Assembly (NCBI RefSeq): GCF_008107725.1 | Contig: NZ_VIRN01000037.1 | Span: 310,001 to 374,000 of the forward strand | Length of the DNA: 64,000 bases | From: Marinobacter sp. BW6 | GTDB taxonomy: Bacteria > Pseudomonadota > Gammaproteobacteria > Pseudomonadales > Oleiphilaceae | Direction: 5' to 3' | In this document: piece by piece, positions 24,588 through 33,446 of the stretch | How positions within the stretch are numbered: position 1 is the first letter of the stretch | How the letters are laid out: every line of letters begins with the position of its first letter | The notes under the pieces: generated by a model | Told to the model about the DNA's origin: nothing | Database searches by the model: none | The model's input: the letters and a program-made list of their open reading frames with translations, nothing else | Made by a program: the position numbers and the translations under genes

Positions 24588-26717
24588 TTAGCCAGGTATT
24601 GGTTCCTCCCCGGAAACCTGCTCATGACTTCTGCGGGTGATGCATTGGCCCCAGTAGCCCCGCTCAGGTGCACGCCAGGCGCCTTTGTGCAGATCAGCCA
24701 GGGACTGGCTGTCTCGAGCCAGGCCACTCAGTTCTGCACGACTCATCACCGCTGGTCCGTTCTTAAGGCACCGGTCAACGGCGGCCATGAGCTCTTCGCT
24801 CCGCATACCTCTGCGGTGATCTTTTGCCAGTGACCTGTGTAACCGGTTCAGGCCGGGATTGAGAACGGCCTGTTCAAAGGGACTCCATATAGAATCGCGA
24901 ACGGGCTCCGAACGAAAAGTGCGCGCATCATCCAGCAATGGCATTGGAGCCTCGCGTTCCTCCGGTATTCTCAGAAGGCCCCACGCCTTTAGTACGCCGC
25001 CCGGCCCGATTCTGCTCAGATAAACGGCGGTTGGAGCCGCCACCAACAACGGGATGGCAACTGGCAATGACCAGAGGAAAAACAGTTTATCCAGGCTCAA
25101 TGCAAACGCCGACCAGCACCCACCAACGAGCATTCCAGGAAACTGCGCAACCAGGGCTTGCCGCCAGGTTGTTTCCTCCGTGCGGTTCTGGCCAGACCAG
25201 GAAAGCGACAAATTGAGCAACGCCGCCACAACATACCGGCTGTGTGCCCACATTCTTACCGGCGCCAACAGGATCGAGATCACTATCTCGAGCAACACAC
25301 TGGCGAATAGCCGAAAGAATCCTCCAAACTCCCGGGTGTAACGGTGGACAACAGCATCAAGAATGGCCAGAAATTTGGGCAGGAACAGCAGAGCGAAGGT
25401 GCTTAGCGCCAGCACCAGGGCCCAGTCCGGCCGCCATTCCGGCCAGAGCGGAAACGGCCCTTGATGACCTTCCGGAAAGTACTCGATTGGAGCCAGGGTC
25501 ATGCTGGCCGCCTCTAAAGTGGTCAAAACAAGGAAGCCGAACCACAGTGGGGATGCGAGGTACGCCATTACCCCATTGAGAAATGCCATCCGGTGAGCAA
25601 AGCGCAGTCCCGGCTCACGAAACATCACCCAAAGATGCTGGAGGTTGCCCTTGGCCCAGCGGTTGTCTCGGGACAGTTCATCAGCAAGCGTGGGAGGAGA
25701 TTCCTCAAAGCTGTTGCCGAGCCCTGTCTCGAGCCAGACTTCGTATCCCGCCCTACCCATGAAGGCTGCCTCGACAAAATCGTGGCTCATGATCGGGCCA
25801 CCAAAAATGCCGAATCCGCCCAGTTTGGGTAAACCACAATGCTTCATGAATGGTTCGATCCGGAGGATCGCGTTGTGTCCCCAGAAAGCGGCGTCGCCCA
25901 TCTGAATCGCGGCCAGGCCCGTAGCGAACAGCGTTGAATAGAACCGATTGGCAAACTGTTGAACCCGGGCAAACAGTGATTTCCCGTTGATGATGGTCGG
26001 ATTGGTTTGCAGAATGCCGACCCCGGGCTCCCGTTCCATCAGCTGCACCATGCGCACAACCGTATCACCGCTGAGCAGGCTGTCGGCATCAAGCACCACC
26101 ATATACTTGCACCGGCGACCCCAGCGCCGGAGAAAGTCCGCAACATTTCCGCTCTTGTAATTGAGGTTCACCGGACGCCGACGATAAAACAGCCTACCCT
26201 CTGCGCCCAGCTCTCGGGCTAGCTCATGCCACCGCTGCTGCTCCTCCAGCCAGACATCCGGATCACGACTGTCGGAGAGAATAAAGAACTCGAAATGCTC
26301 AATCCTGCCTGTTCGTTCAATGTCTCTGTACACCGCTTTCAGGCCGCTCAGGGTCCACTTTACCGGCTCGTGGTATATCGGCAGCAAAATCGCCGTTTTT
26401 GCCAATGGCGTAGCGGCAAGGGCTTCCGGAGTATGGCGCCGCAACAGCCCGTGCCGGTCGCCACCGGTAAGGCGCAGCACAAAACCGAATACCGCCGTCC
26501 AGAAACCGACTGCAATCCATGCGTAAAGAATGGCAAACAGCGCTGTCATACCCAGTTCAAGCCAGGTCCCTCCATGGTATGGAAGCACCCAGAGCAGGTA
26601 GTAGCTCGCGACGGCTGTTTGCCCCAGCACGAACAGGATCAGCAGGCTACGGCGAACGAATGCAATGTGTCGCCAGCGGTAGCCTTGACACAAGGTGGCG
26701 CCGGGAACTTCAGCCAT
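24588..26717 (-). CDS. opgH: Glucan glucosyltransferase OpgH (MdoH)
   Basis: A 709-residue membrane GT2 enzyme from the ATG at 26717; the frame is open further upstream but overlaps the small gene before it. Order: two N-terminal helices, a cytoplasmic catalytic domain (ILLPIYHEPV, FFILSDSRDPD, YKSGNVADFLRRWG, VVLDADSLLSG, WGHNAILRIEPF, SHDFVEAAFMGRAGYEVW, DNRWAKGNLQHL), then several C-terminal helices. It polymerises glucose from UDP-glucose into the beta-1,2 backbone of periplasmic glucan and moves it across the membrane. It is shorter than E. coli OpgH (847 residues), chiefly because the long cytoplasmic N-terminus is missing. Confidence 0.93.
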   Translation of the reverse strand: MAEVPGATLCQGYRWRHIAFVRRSLLILFVLGQTAVASYYLLWVLPYHGGTWLELGMTALFAILYAWIAVGFWTAVFGFVLRLTGGDRHGLLRRHTPEALAATPLAKTAILLPIYHEPVKWTLSGLKAVYRDIERTGRIEHFEFFILSDSRDPDVWLEEQQRWHELARELGAEGRLFYRRRPVNLNYKSGNVADFLRRWGRRCKYMVVLDADSLLSGDTVVRMVQLMEREPGVGILQTNPTIINGKSLFARVQQFANRFYSTLFATGLAAIQMGDAAFWGHNAILRIEPFMKHCGLPKLGGFGIFGGPIMSHDFVEAAFMGRAGYEVWLETGLGNSFEESPPTLADELSRDNRWAKGNLQHLWVMFREPGLRFAHRMAFLNGVMAYLASPLWFGFLVLTTLEAASMTLAPIEYFPEGHQGPFPLWPEWRPDWALVLALSTFALLFLPKFLAILDAVVHRYTREFGGFFRLFASVLLEIVISILLAPVRMWAHSRYVVAALLNLSLSWSGQNRTEETTWRQALVAQFPGMLVGGCWSAFALSLDKLFFLWSLPVAIPLLVAAPTAVYLSRIGPGGVLKAWGLLRIPEEREAPMPLLDDARTFRSEPVRDSIWSPFEQAVLNPGLNRLHRSLAKDHRRGMRSEELMAAVDRCLKNGPAVMSRAELSGLARDSQSLADLHKGAWRAPERGYWGQCITRRSHEQVSGEEPIPG

Positions 26718-26994
26718 GAGCGGGGTACCCGATGCTTCCGCGCAACAGCGGCGGAGCTGGCGCGGGAATCGTTTCCTCCACAAGTGGGAAGTAGTCGGGG
26801 AGGCGATCCATGGCGCGGGAGAGTAACTGCGCTTCGCTGAAATCATCGGCCACACCCTCCCCGACCGTCTCCGCGAGGGCATCATCCAGCATTTTCAGAA
26901 GCTTGCGGGACATGCTTCGGTTCATCGTTACGCCAGATTCCGTCAGGTAAGTGGATAATCGAGCGACTACCCGCTGTAGCGTCTGCGCTGTCAT
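26710..26994 (-). CDS. Small protein in the opg operon (possible detached OpgH N-terminal part)
   Basis: A 94-residue frame with a strong AAGGAGG six bases before its ATG, placed 25 bp after opgG and overlapping opgH by 8 bp; this makes it a real gene. The protein is soluble and mostly helical by eye (LQRVVARLSTYLTESGVTMNRSMSRKLLKMLDDALAETV), with a Pro-rich tail (EETIPAPAPPLLRG). I do not recognise a family. OpgH here lacks the long cytoplasmic N-terminus of E. coli OpgH (the part that binds FtsZ), so this protein may supply such a domain in trans; that is a guess from position. Confidence 0.75.
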   Translation of the reverse strand: MTAQTLQRVVARLSTYLTESGVTMNRSMSRKLLKMLDDALAETVGEGVADDFSEAQLLSRAMDRLPDYFPLVEETIPAPAPPLLRGSIGYPAHG

Positions 26995-27019
26995 CGTTGC
27001 CTCCTTTCGTCCGCCGCCG

Positions 27020-28567
27020 TCACTCAGATTTCGCCCGCAATCCCGTAGCCGGTGGCAGTGAGTATGTCCATGTTTCGGTTAACGTCTCACTACCCAGGCT
27101 CAGGAATCCCCTCAATGACAGCGGCTCTTCTTCCGGGGGTCTTGCCAGAATCGAGAGCCTCCAGACATCAGTGGCAGGGATGTACTCGACAAAATGCTCT
27201 ATTATCTCGACGCCTTTGCCACCCGATACCTGACTGACCACGGCATCCTCTGGCCCCAAGGCGCTCAGTTGTTTGCCCTGAAAGTCGACGATGAACCGAT
27301 AGGCTCCAACCTCGTTGCCTCCGCCAGTGCGGTTTCCGTCTCCCACGAATGTGTGGATCGCGCGACCGGAAGGGTGGCTGGATACTGCTGGCCGTCCGAC
27401 TGCCAGATCGTATTCGAATCGGCGGCTTTCCCCTTGCTTCACGTCTTGATCCGGTTTCCAGAAGGCCGCAACGTTGTCATTGGTTTCCGCACCGGAGGGA
27501 ATTTCAACAAGTACGACTGAGCCCGGCCCCCAGTCTTTTGCTGGCTGAACCCAGGCGCTGGGGCGCAGATCGTAGCGTGCTTCACTATCCTGGAACTGCT
27601 GAAACTGCTGATTCCGCTGCATCAAGCCAAACCCCTTCAACTGCCCCACCTGATGAAAGCTCAGTTGCAGTTGAGATGGATTTAGAAGCGGCCGCCAGAG
27701 CCATTCTCCGGATTGGCCATCGTGAACCAGGAGTCCATCTGAATCATGCACCTGAGGCCGCCACTCGCCCCGGGGACGAAGGGTGTTTTCACCGTAATAG
27801 AACATGGAGGTGAGCGGCGCCAGGCCCAACTGCTGAATATCGTCCCTGAAAAAAAGTTCAGCGGTTACACGAATCCGTGTGCTTTCTCCTGGTTGAATCA
27901 CAAAACGGTATGCACCGGTCAAACTGGGCCCGTCGAGAAGCCCGTACACCACCATCGTTTCGCTGTCTGCGGCCGGACGCTCCAGCCAGAACTCTGTGAA
28001 AGACGGGAACTCCTCTCCTGCGGGCAATCCGGTATCAATCGAGATACCACGCCCGGAAAGGCCGAACTGTTGCCCCTTGCCAATAGCACGGAAATAGCTG
28101 CCCCCGCCGAAAACCAGAAACTGGTTCTGAACGTTCTTGCGATCAAATGGAAAGGTAAGTTTAAAGCCTGCATACCCAAGATCAGCCGGCACGCGTTTGG
28201 CAAGTTCGGGAGTCGGGTAGTCGAAATCGGCTTTGTCGTATGTCACCGGCTTCACCCCCTCGCTATCAATCACGTGGAGTTTTACCGCGTGAGCGTAGAA
28301 ACTGCCCTGAGGGATCATCATTATCTGGAACGGGGAGCCTCCAGAACGCCAGAGACTTGCCTCGGGTTTAAAGCGGATCCCCTGGTAAACAGAGTATTCC
28401 AACGTCTGGAGGAAATCCGGTGCAGGTTGTGGTTCCTGATAGCTTTTCCCGGCCAGCTCACTAGCCTTTCTAGCCACATCCTCAAAACCGAAGGCGTTCG
28501 CCAGATTCGAATGGCAGGCGAGGAAAAACATCATCAGACAAGTTGTTGGTAGTCCTGAACCTTTCAT
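27020..28567 (-). CDS. opgG: Periplasmic glucan biosynthesis protein OpgG (MdoG)
   Basis: A 515-residue protein from the ATG at 28567, after AAGGGA; a TTG two codons earlier is possible. It has a Sec signal peptide (MMFFLACHSNLANA) and the full MdoG domain: YQGIRFKPEASLWRSGGSPFQIMMIPQG, DLGYAGFKLTFPF, GGGSYFRAIGKGQQFGLSGRGISIDTG, EFPSFTEFWLERP, SMFYYGENT, HDSDGLLVHDG and NDNVAAFWKPD. OpgG is needed in the periplasm for branching or release of osmoregulated glucans. First gene of the opg operon. Confidence 0.95.
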   Translation of the reverse strand: MKGSGLPTTCLMMFFLACHSNLANAFGFEDVARKASELAGKSYQEPQPAPDFLQTLEYSVYQGIRFKPEASLWRSGGSPFQIMMIPQGSFYAHAVKLHVIDSEGVKPVTYDKADFDYPTPELAKRVPADLGYAGFKLTFPFDRKNVQNQFLVFGGGSYFRAIGKGQQFGLSGRGISIDTGLPAGEEFPSFTEFWLERPAADSETMVVYGLLDGPSLTGAYRFVIQPGESTRIRVTAELFFRDDIQQLGLAPLTSMFYYGENTLRPRGEWRPQVHDSDGLLVHDGQSGEWLWRPLLNPSQLQLSFHQVGQLKGFGLMQRNQQFQQFQDSEARYDLRPSAWVQPAKDWGPGSVVLVEIPSGAETNDNVAAFWKPDQDVKQGESRRFEYDLAVGRPAVSSHPSGRAIHTFVGDGNRTGGGNEVGAYRFIVDFQGKQLSALGPEDAVVSQVSGGKGVEIIEHFVEYIPATDVWRLSILARPPEEEPLSLRGFLSLGSETLTETWTYSLPPATGLRAKSE

Positions 28568-28581
28568 GCACAAAATCCCTT

Positions 28582-28601
28582 ACATTCCGTTACTTGAATG
28601 T
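28582..28601. promoter_or_regulatory. Inverted repeat upstream of opgG
   Basis: ACATTCCGTTACTTGAATGT (plus strand) has 6-bp arms around 8 bases, 15 bp before the opgG start codon. It could be an operator or a leader hairpin next to the ribosome-binding site. Confidence 0.3.
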
Positions 28602-28682
28602 AGCACTTGGTAGGCGCATCACCTCAAGTGACATCTTCGTAACGGCCTTGAAAGGATTTTTGCCGGCTTTCCGGCGCAGGAA

Positions 28683-29831
28683 TCAGATTCCCAGGGACAT
28701 GGAAAGAGATACATCCGGACCCGCCGGACGTCGCATCGCGTCCCCTGAAAGATCCAGAATCTGTCCAACGTTCATGCTGGCATAAAATCCCCTGCCCTGG
28801 AGGCGAAGGGAGACTTCACCGGTACTGGCGCCGAAAGCCTGTCCGTCGGTTGCCGATGTCGGCGCCCACCCTTTGAGAACCGAAACCGAGACATAGGAAT
28901 TGACCGAATTCAAAAAAGGCAGGGAATACCCCGGGCTCCGGACGTTCATGCGAACCCAACCACCCTCGGATACATACAGGGACTGGCCATTAAAGCCCTT
29001 CGACATCGAAGGCCCCGCGACTAAAAGGTATTCGGAGGAAGCAAGATCCTCCGGTGCCAACTGATATCGACCGTCCAGTCCGAGATCCCAGGCATAAAAC
29101 GAACGGCTCAGGGATGCGCCCAGCGTGAGTTTGTGGAAGCGGGTGCGCTCAGAAGTAACCGTCGATACGCTGGTGGATTCACGACTTTCCAGCCCCCCCA
29201 TTGCAGTGACGAGGGTGCCAGCCTGAAAACCACCGACCACTTCCGTCTTGCCTGAACATCGCACACCAAAACTGGACAGCTGATGAGATGTATCCGAAAT
29301 CCAGACCGACTCTTCGTATCGGTGCCTTGTGCCACTGGAATGGCTGAATACGCTGTCCATTTCAAAGGCGTTCCATGACCACAATGCCCGACTTCCGGAC
29401 AGACTCAGACCGCTGTATTCGCCACGAGCATCGAGTTGCTGCCCTGCTTTGGTGGTCACTCCTCCGTATTCTGAATCTTCAAGGGAGAGCGCAAAGTCAA
29501 CGCCAGCCACCGGAAACGAGTATCGGAATGCAAGAGACTGAAAATCACCTCCGCTCCGGCGTGAAACCGAATCCCTGAAATCAAGCGAGATGTCGTGGCT
29601 GGACAAAATCATGTTGCTGCCGGCCACGCTAAGACTCCCTCCCGCTGAGTCGTTGGTATGGTCCGTAGCTCCGGAAAACTGGAGAGTTGAGGCGAGATAG
29701 CTGGTGACAGACCTGAGCAGGTCCGCCGGATACAGCTTCCAGTCTGCCGGATTGAGAGGCAGCGTCTCAGCCACGGAAACGGCACTGGCGGGCGCGCACC
29801 AAAGTAGTGCAACCAGACAATGAATTCGCAA
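28683..29831 (-). CDS. Outer-membrane beta-barrel protein resembling the TpsB/FhaC barrel, no POTRA domain
   Basis: A 382-residue frame beginning at TTG (29831), eight bases after GAGG, with a signal peptide (LVALLWCAPASAVSVA). The rest is rich in alternating Ser/Gly/aromatic strands. The C-terminal third (LASSEYLLVAGPSMSKGFNGQSL...GGWVRMNVRSP) resembles the barrel of two-partner secretion transporters, where a VRGF motif marks loop 6; here it reads SKGF. No POTRA domain precedes the barrel and no TpsA-like exoprotein gene is near, so secretion activity is doubtful. It stands 115 bp before opgG on the same strand. Function unknown. Confidence 0.6.
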   Translation of the reverse strand: MRIHCLVALLWCAPASAVSVAETLPLNPADWKLYPADLLRSVTSYLASTLQFSGATDHTNDSAGGSLSVAGSNMILSSHDISLDFRDSVSRRSGGDFQSLAFRYSFPVAGVDFALSLEDSEYGGVTTKAGQQLDARGEYSGLSLSGSRALWSWNAFEMDSVFSHSSGTRHRYEESVWISDTSHQLSSFGVRCSGKTEVVGGFQAGTLVTAMGGLESRESTSVSTVTSERTRFHKLTLGASLSRSFYAWDLGLDGRYQLAPEDLASSEYLLVAGPSMSKGFNGQSLYVSEGGWVRMNVRSPGYSLPFLNSVNSYVSVSVLKGWAPTSATDGQAFGASTGEVSLRLQGRGFYASMNVGQILDLSGDAMRRPAGPDVSLSMSLGI

Positions 29832-30164
29832 ATCAAACGCCTCGGCCGGTCAGGTTCAGGATGACCAACACTTTAAAAGACGTAGGCAGTTTGGGCTATG
29901 GTTTATTGCTAAAACTTACAATTTTAATCTTTCAAAAAAACAGAGTGTTATAGAGATCTGTGAAAGTTGTATCTTAACGTTTCGAACCACTCCCTGCTGG
30001 ACACACAGAGATACTCACAGTTACAAATATGAATGCCCCCTGCATTTGTCTCAACAACTTGGGTAAACTCGGCACACTTTGTGAAAGAACAACCGTTCGT
30101 AGGCCAACGCAGAGGCGTTGATCAGCCCACAGGCCGTGAAACCGACCATCAAAGGACGAATAAT
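29832..30164. other. Intergenic region upstream of galU
   Basis: A 333-bp gap between the divergent barrel gene and galU. The part 29880-29990 is AT-rich and presumably holds the galU promoter. No gene, repeat or convincing promoter hexamer pair was found. Confidence 0.6.
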
Positions 30165-31001
30165 ATGATCAAAAAATGCCTGTTTCCCGTCGCCGGCTAC
30201 GGCACTCGTTTTCTTCCGGCAACCAAGGCGATGCCCAAAGAAATCCTGCCGGTGGTGAATAAACCCCTGGTTCAGTATGGCGTCGAGGAAGCCGCGGAGG
30301 CCGGTATTCACGAGTTCGGTTTTGTGACCGGCCGGGGCAAACGGGCCATCGAGGACCATTTCGACATCAGCTACGAGCTTGAACATCAGATCGCCGGCTC
30401 TGGCAAGGAAGACCTGCTGACCTCAATCAGGGATCTGATCGACCACAACAGCTTTGCCTTTACCAGACAGAATGAAATGAAGGGCCTCGGCCACGCCATA
30501 CTGACCGGACGCAACCTGGTAGGTGACAGTCCCTTTGCGGTTGTTCTGGCCGATGACTTCTGCATTGGCCCCGAAGGTGAAGATGGCGTACTGGCGCAGA
30601 TGGTTAAACTCTACAACCAGTTCCGTTGCTCCATTGTTGCCATTGAAGAAGTGCCGGCTGACGAGACCCACAAGTACGGCGTTATTGCCGGTGAGTCCAT
30701 GAAAGATGGGCTCTACCGCATCACCGATATGGTGGAAAAGCCGGCCCCGGAAGATGCCCCTAGTAACCTGGCGATTATTGGACGGTACATTCTCACGCCG
30801 GATATTTTCGACATTATAGAAAAGACCCCTGCGGGCAAAAACGGTGAAGTCCAGATTACCGATGCCCTTCTTGAGCAGGCGAAAAACGGTTGCGTGCTGG
30901 CCTATCAGTTCAAGGGTCGTCGGTTCGACTGCGGCAGCATTGATGGCTTTGTGGAAGCCACCAACTACGTCTACGAGAATATCTACAAGAAAGGCAAGTA
31001 A
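30165..31001 (+). CDS. galU: UTP-glucose-1-phosphate uridylyltransferase GalU
   Basis: A 278-residue nucleotidyltransferase from the ATG at 30165, eight bases after AAGGA. Signatures: KCLFPVAGYGTRFLPATKAMPKEILPVVNKPLVQYGVEEA (substrate loop and Lys), GRGKRAIEDHFD, ADDFCIG, and the late RRFDCGSIDGFVEATNY. It makes UDP-glucose. This is the donor for OpgH, encoded nearby on the other strand, and for the polysaccharide genes at the left of the window. It appears to be transcribed alone. Confidence 0.96.
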   Translation: MIKKCLFPVAGYGTRFLPATKAMPKEILPVVNKPLVQYGVEEAAEAGIHEFGFVTGRGKRAIEDHFDISYELEHQIAGSGKEDLLTSIRDLIDHNSFAFTRQNEMKGLGHAILTGRNLVGDSPFAVVLADDFCIGPEGEDGVLAQMVKLYNQFRCSIVAIEEVPADETHKYGVIAGESMKDGLYRITDMVEKPAPEDAPSNLAIIGRYILTPDIFDIIEKTPAGKNGEVQITDALLEQAKNGCVLAYQFKGRRFDCGSIDGFVEATNYVYENIYKKGK

Positions 31002-31017
31002 AGCATCTTGGGCGGGA

Positions 31018-31254
31018 TCAGCTGCCCAGGATCTGAAGAATCATTCGCCGGTTTTCCGCGCTTGTCCTGCGGAACCGGCGAAGCAGTTCAACCTCTTCCC
31101 CGCTCAGCTCCACCTTTTCCAGCGCTTCCTCCAGCTCAGCCAGCGACTCCAGAAGCTCATCGCTCTTGTCCAGGGCAATACCGGGAAGCTCAAGTTGCCC
31201 ATGGTCCTCGGGCTTCTCTGGCTCCCAGTGTTGAATGGGTTGCGCATGTTGCAT
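31018..31254 (-). CDS. Small acidic helical protein, unknown function
   Basis: A 78-residue frame from the ATG at 31254, which has GAGG nine bases upstream; an ATG six bases earlier is too close to that site. The sequence ends ...LLESLAELEEALEKVELSGEEVELLRRFRRTSAENRRMILQILGS, with a Leu/Glu heptad pattern and a short basic helix, so a coiled coil or helical hairpin is likely. It is convergent with galU (16 bp between stops). I do not recognise a family. The opposite strand is also open here, so the call rests on the binding site and the protein-like heptads. Confidence 0.5.
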   Translation of the reverse strand: MQHAQPIQHWEPEKPEDHGQLELPGIALDKSDELLESLAELEEALEKVELSGEEVELLRRFRRTSAENRRMILQILGS

Positions 31255-31368
31255 GGCCATTTACCTCGTCATTCAAATCGGGATACCCGTCCCGATAATG
31301 CCCTGCGAAGTGAATCAATCTGGAAATGTAACGTACATATAGCTTTGCACACAATCTGCCTATACTAA

Positions 31369-31544
31369 AGGAGCCTCTGAATGCCTCCGAAGCACCTCTG
31401 AAGAACCCGGAGGGCGTACTCTGAGGACGTCACATGCTGTGTTGCAGCTCTTGCTAAGGGCTACGGCCATTAGCTGCGAACTGCGCCTTGCATCTGAAGT
31501 CCTCAGAGCACGCAGAGGCGCTCCGGAGGCATTCAGAGGCTCCT
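31369..31544. repeat. 176-bp inverted-repeat element (MITE-like hairpin)
   Basis: The outer arms 31369-31389 and 31524-31544 are perfect 21-bp inverted copies (starting AGGAGCCTCTGAATGCC). Further in, CTCTGAGGAC at 31420-31429 pairs with GTCCTCAGAG at 31499-31508, and shorter matches continue towards the centre, so the whole unit can fold into one long imperfect hairpin. It has no coding content of its own. It lies 24 bp before the reductase start at 31569, within the 314-bp gap 31255-31568; the rest of that gap holds nothing recognised. Confidence 0.8.
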
Positions 31545-31568
31545 AGGCAACAACCTAACAGGCTATTT

Positions 31569-32450
31569 ATGGCGGCAAGAACCCTGGATATCGACTCGGC
31601 ATGGGAGTTGGTCCTTAGCGCAGTTAACCGCAGCAATGTGACACTGCCATTGCCGGGTACAAACAATGAAGCAGTCAAGCTCAACGGCCACGGCGCCTGG
31701 CACCTGATGCAACCCGCCACGGGGGAAGCGAAGGATCTGCTCTCCGTGTTCCTTCCCCTGTGTCGGCCAGTGCCAGATGATGGCCGCCCCAAAGTCATCG
31801 GCCAACTGGGCCAGAGCCTGGACGGGCGGATAGCAACAGTGACCGGCCGCTCCCGTTTTATCAATGGTGACGACGGCATTACCCATCTGCACCGGATCCG
31901 CGCGGTGTCCGATGCGGTCATCGTGGGTGCCGGCACAGCCTCCACAGACAATCCCCGCCTGACCGTGCGTCGTACCAGCGGCCGAAACCCGGTCCGTGTG
32001 ATCATCGACCGTCACCATCGCGTGCCAGACAGCCATCACCTGTTTACCGATGGTGAAGCCCCGACCCTGCGTTTGGTGGCAGGCCAGTATGAGAAAATGG
32101 AAAACCCGTCTATCGGTTCGGGTGTTACAGAGATTCCCTGTCTTGGGGATGCGGACGCCGAGGAAGCCGTAGATCCAAAGTTGATCCTTCAGGTTCTGGC
32201 GGATTTCGGGTTGAAAAAGGTGTTCGTGGAAGGCGGCGGCGTCACCGTCTCCTCGTTTCTCAACGCAGGCTTGCTGGACCGACTGCACGTGATGGTCGCT
32301 CCCATGATCATCGGCAGTGGCAGACCGGCCTTCTCGCTTCCGGAGATTGATTTTCTGGACGACGCCCTCCGGCCCCGGGCGCAGCTGATTAACCTCGGCA
32401 GTGACATGCTCTTCGACCTGGATTTCTCCCGCGAAACGAGATTGGATTAG
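31569..32450 (+). CDS. RibD C-terminal-type (DHFR-fold) reductase
   Basis: A 293-residue protein from the ATG at 31569 (MAARTLDIDSAW); upstream codons fall in the hairpin element. An unfamiliar N-terminal part of about 75 residues is followed by a RibD_C domain: VIGQLGQSLDGRIATVTGRSRFINGDDG near residue 80, HRIRAVSDAVIVGAGTASTDNPRLTVR, and KKVFVEGGGVTVSSFLNAGLLDRLHVMVAPMIIGSG near 220. Such domains reduce the ribosyl chain of a riboflavin precursor, or act on other pteridine-like compounds, with NADPH. The deaminase domain of true RibD is absent. It converges on the operon at 32517-36806. Substrate unknown. Confidence 0.85.
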   Translation: MAARTLDIDSAWELVLSAVNRSNVTLPLPGTNNEAVKLNGHGAWHLMQPATGEAKDLLSVFLPLCRPVPDDGRPKVIGQLGQSLDGRIATVTGRSRFINGDDGITHLHRIRAVSDAVIVGAGTASTDNPRLTVRRTSGRNPVRVIIDRHHRVPDSHHLFTDGEAPTLRLVAGQYEKMENPSIGSGVTEIPCLGDADAEEAVDPKLILQVLADFGLKKVFVEGGGVTVSSFLNAGLLDRLHVMVAPMIIGSGRPAFSLPEIDFLDDALRPRAQLINLGSDMLFDLDFSRETRLD

Positions 32451-32474
32451 CGGCAGGCGTAGTCCAACTGGTTT

Positions 32475-32502
32475 TGTCGGATTACGCTTCGCTAATCCGA
32501 CA
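32475..32502. repeat. Palindromic intergenic repeat, single copy
   Basis: TGTCGGATTA-CGCTTCGC-TAATCCGACA between two convergent genes, the same family as the repeats in the prp operon. Here it could act as a terminator-like hairpin. Confidence 0.85.
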
Positions 32503-32516
32503 ACCAAACCGAAAAT

Positions 32517-33446
32517 TCACCCCTTGGCCGGCTTGCCACCAAACAAAAAAAACACCCCGGGCAAACTCGAAACCAGCACTAATGCCCCATACCCTACGCT
32601 GAGTGCCACCCCCTGCTCCGCCGGCAATCCTGCCATCGGCCAGAGCACCGCTGCGGCGCCTTCCCGGATACCCCAGCCGGCAACCGTCAGCGGTATGACC
32701 ATGCTCAGCAGCAGAATACTCGCCAGGCTGGCAATGATCACCACAGATTCCGCAGTATGGAGATAGCCTGCACCCCAGGCGAGGCAAAGAAACACCCCAA
32801 GATAGCTCGCCAGCACCATTAACGAAGAACCTAACTGGACCGGCAGCACCACGCGGTTCAACAACGACAGATACAGATCACGCCGGAGGCGCTGTAGGTA
32901 ATCCGCAATACCCGCTGTCAGGGCGATCCAGAACAAGACGATAACAAGGACAATGCCGACACCTACCCACAACTCACCATTCCATTGACCAGTGGTAAGC
33001 TGCCCGGAACCGAAAAGCCAACCGACGGAAATGGCAACCACCAGCGCCAACACCAACTGGCCCGAGAGTCTCTCGATAGCCACCCCGTGCACGGCGGAGA
33101 GACGTTCACCGGCACCGGAGCCGTGGCGCCATGCCCGGTTGACGTCACCAAGGACGCCGCCGGGCAAAACCTGGTTCAGGAATGTGGCCAGATAGTACTC
33201 TCGGACAGCAACGCCGAAGTCCAGAGGCAATCCAAGCTTCTCTACAGTGTAACGCCAACGCCAGGCAGAGAGGGCCACCTGGACCACCGTAAGTGCCAAT
33301 GCAGGGAACAGAACATAGGGGGAAAAACGGGCGAGCTCCTGCCAAAGCGCGCTGGCATCCACAGAGCGGATGACAAATCCGATGACCAATACCGTGAACA
33401 ACCACCGGGCCGCCAGCCGCACCCGCTTTTGACGCAGTTCCGTCAA
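32517..33446 (-). CDS. LPG-synthase-TM / UPF0104-type integral membrane protein
   Basis: A 309-residue protein with about eight membrane helices. The segment VREYYLATFLNQVLPGGVLGDVNRAWR is the hallmark of the lysylphosphatidylglycerol synthase transmembrane (YbhN/AglD-like) family, here without the catalytic lysyl-transferase domain. Members are proposed to flip or present lipids or lipid-linked sugars. Its ATG overlaps the stop of the glycosyltransferase-methyltransferase gene by 4 bp (ATGA), so the two are translated together. In this setting it may move a glycolipid product across the membrane; that is inference. Confidence 0.85.
   Translation of the reverse strand: MTELRQKRVRLAARWLFTVLVIGFVIRSVDASALWQELARFSPYVLFPALALTVVQVALSAWRWRYTVEKLGLPLDFGVAVREYYLATFLNQVLPGGVLGDVNRAWRHGSGAGERLSAVHGVAIERLSGQLVLALVVAISVGWLFGSGQLTTGQWNGELWVGVGIVLVIVLFWIALTAGIADYLQRLRRDLYLSLLNRVVLPVQLGSSLMVLASYLGVFLCLAWGAGYLHTAESVVIIASLASILLLSMVIPLTVAGWGIREGAAAVLWPMAGLPAEQGVALSVGYGALVLVSSLPGVFFLFGGKPAKG

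Noticed and set aside
31563..32507. 314-codon minus-strand open frame
   Set aside because: Antisense to the RibD-C reductase, whose motifs are unmistakable.
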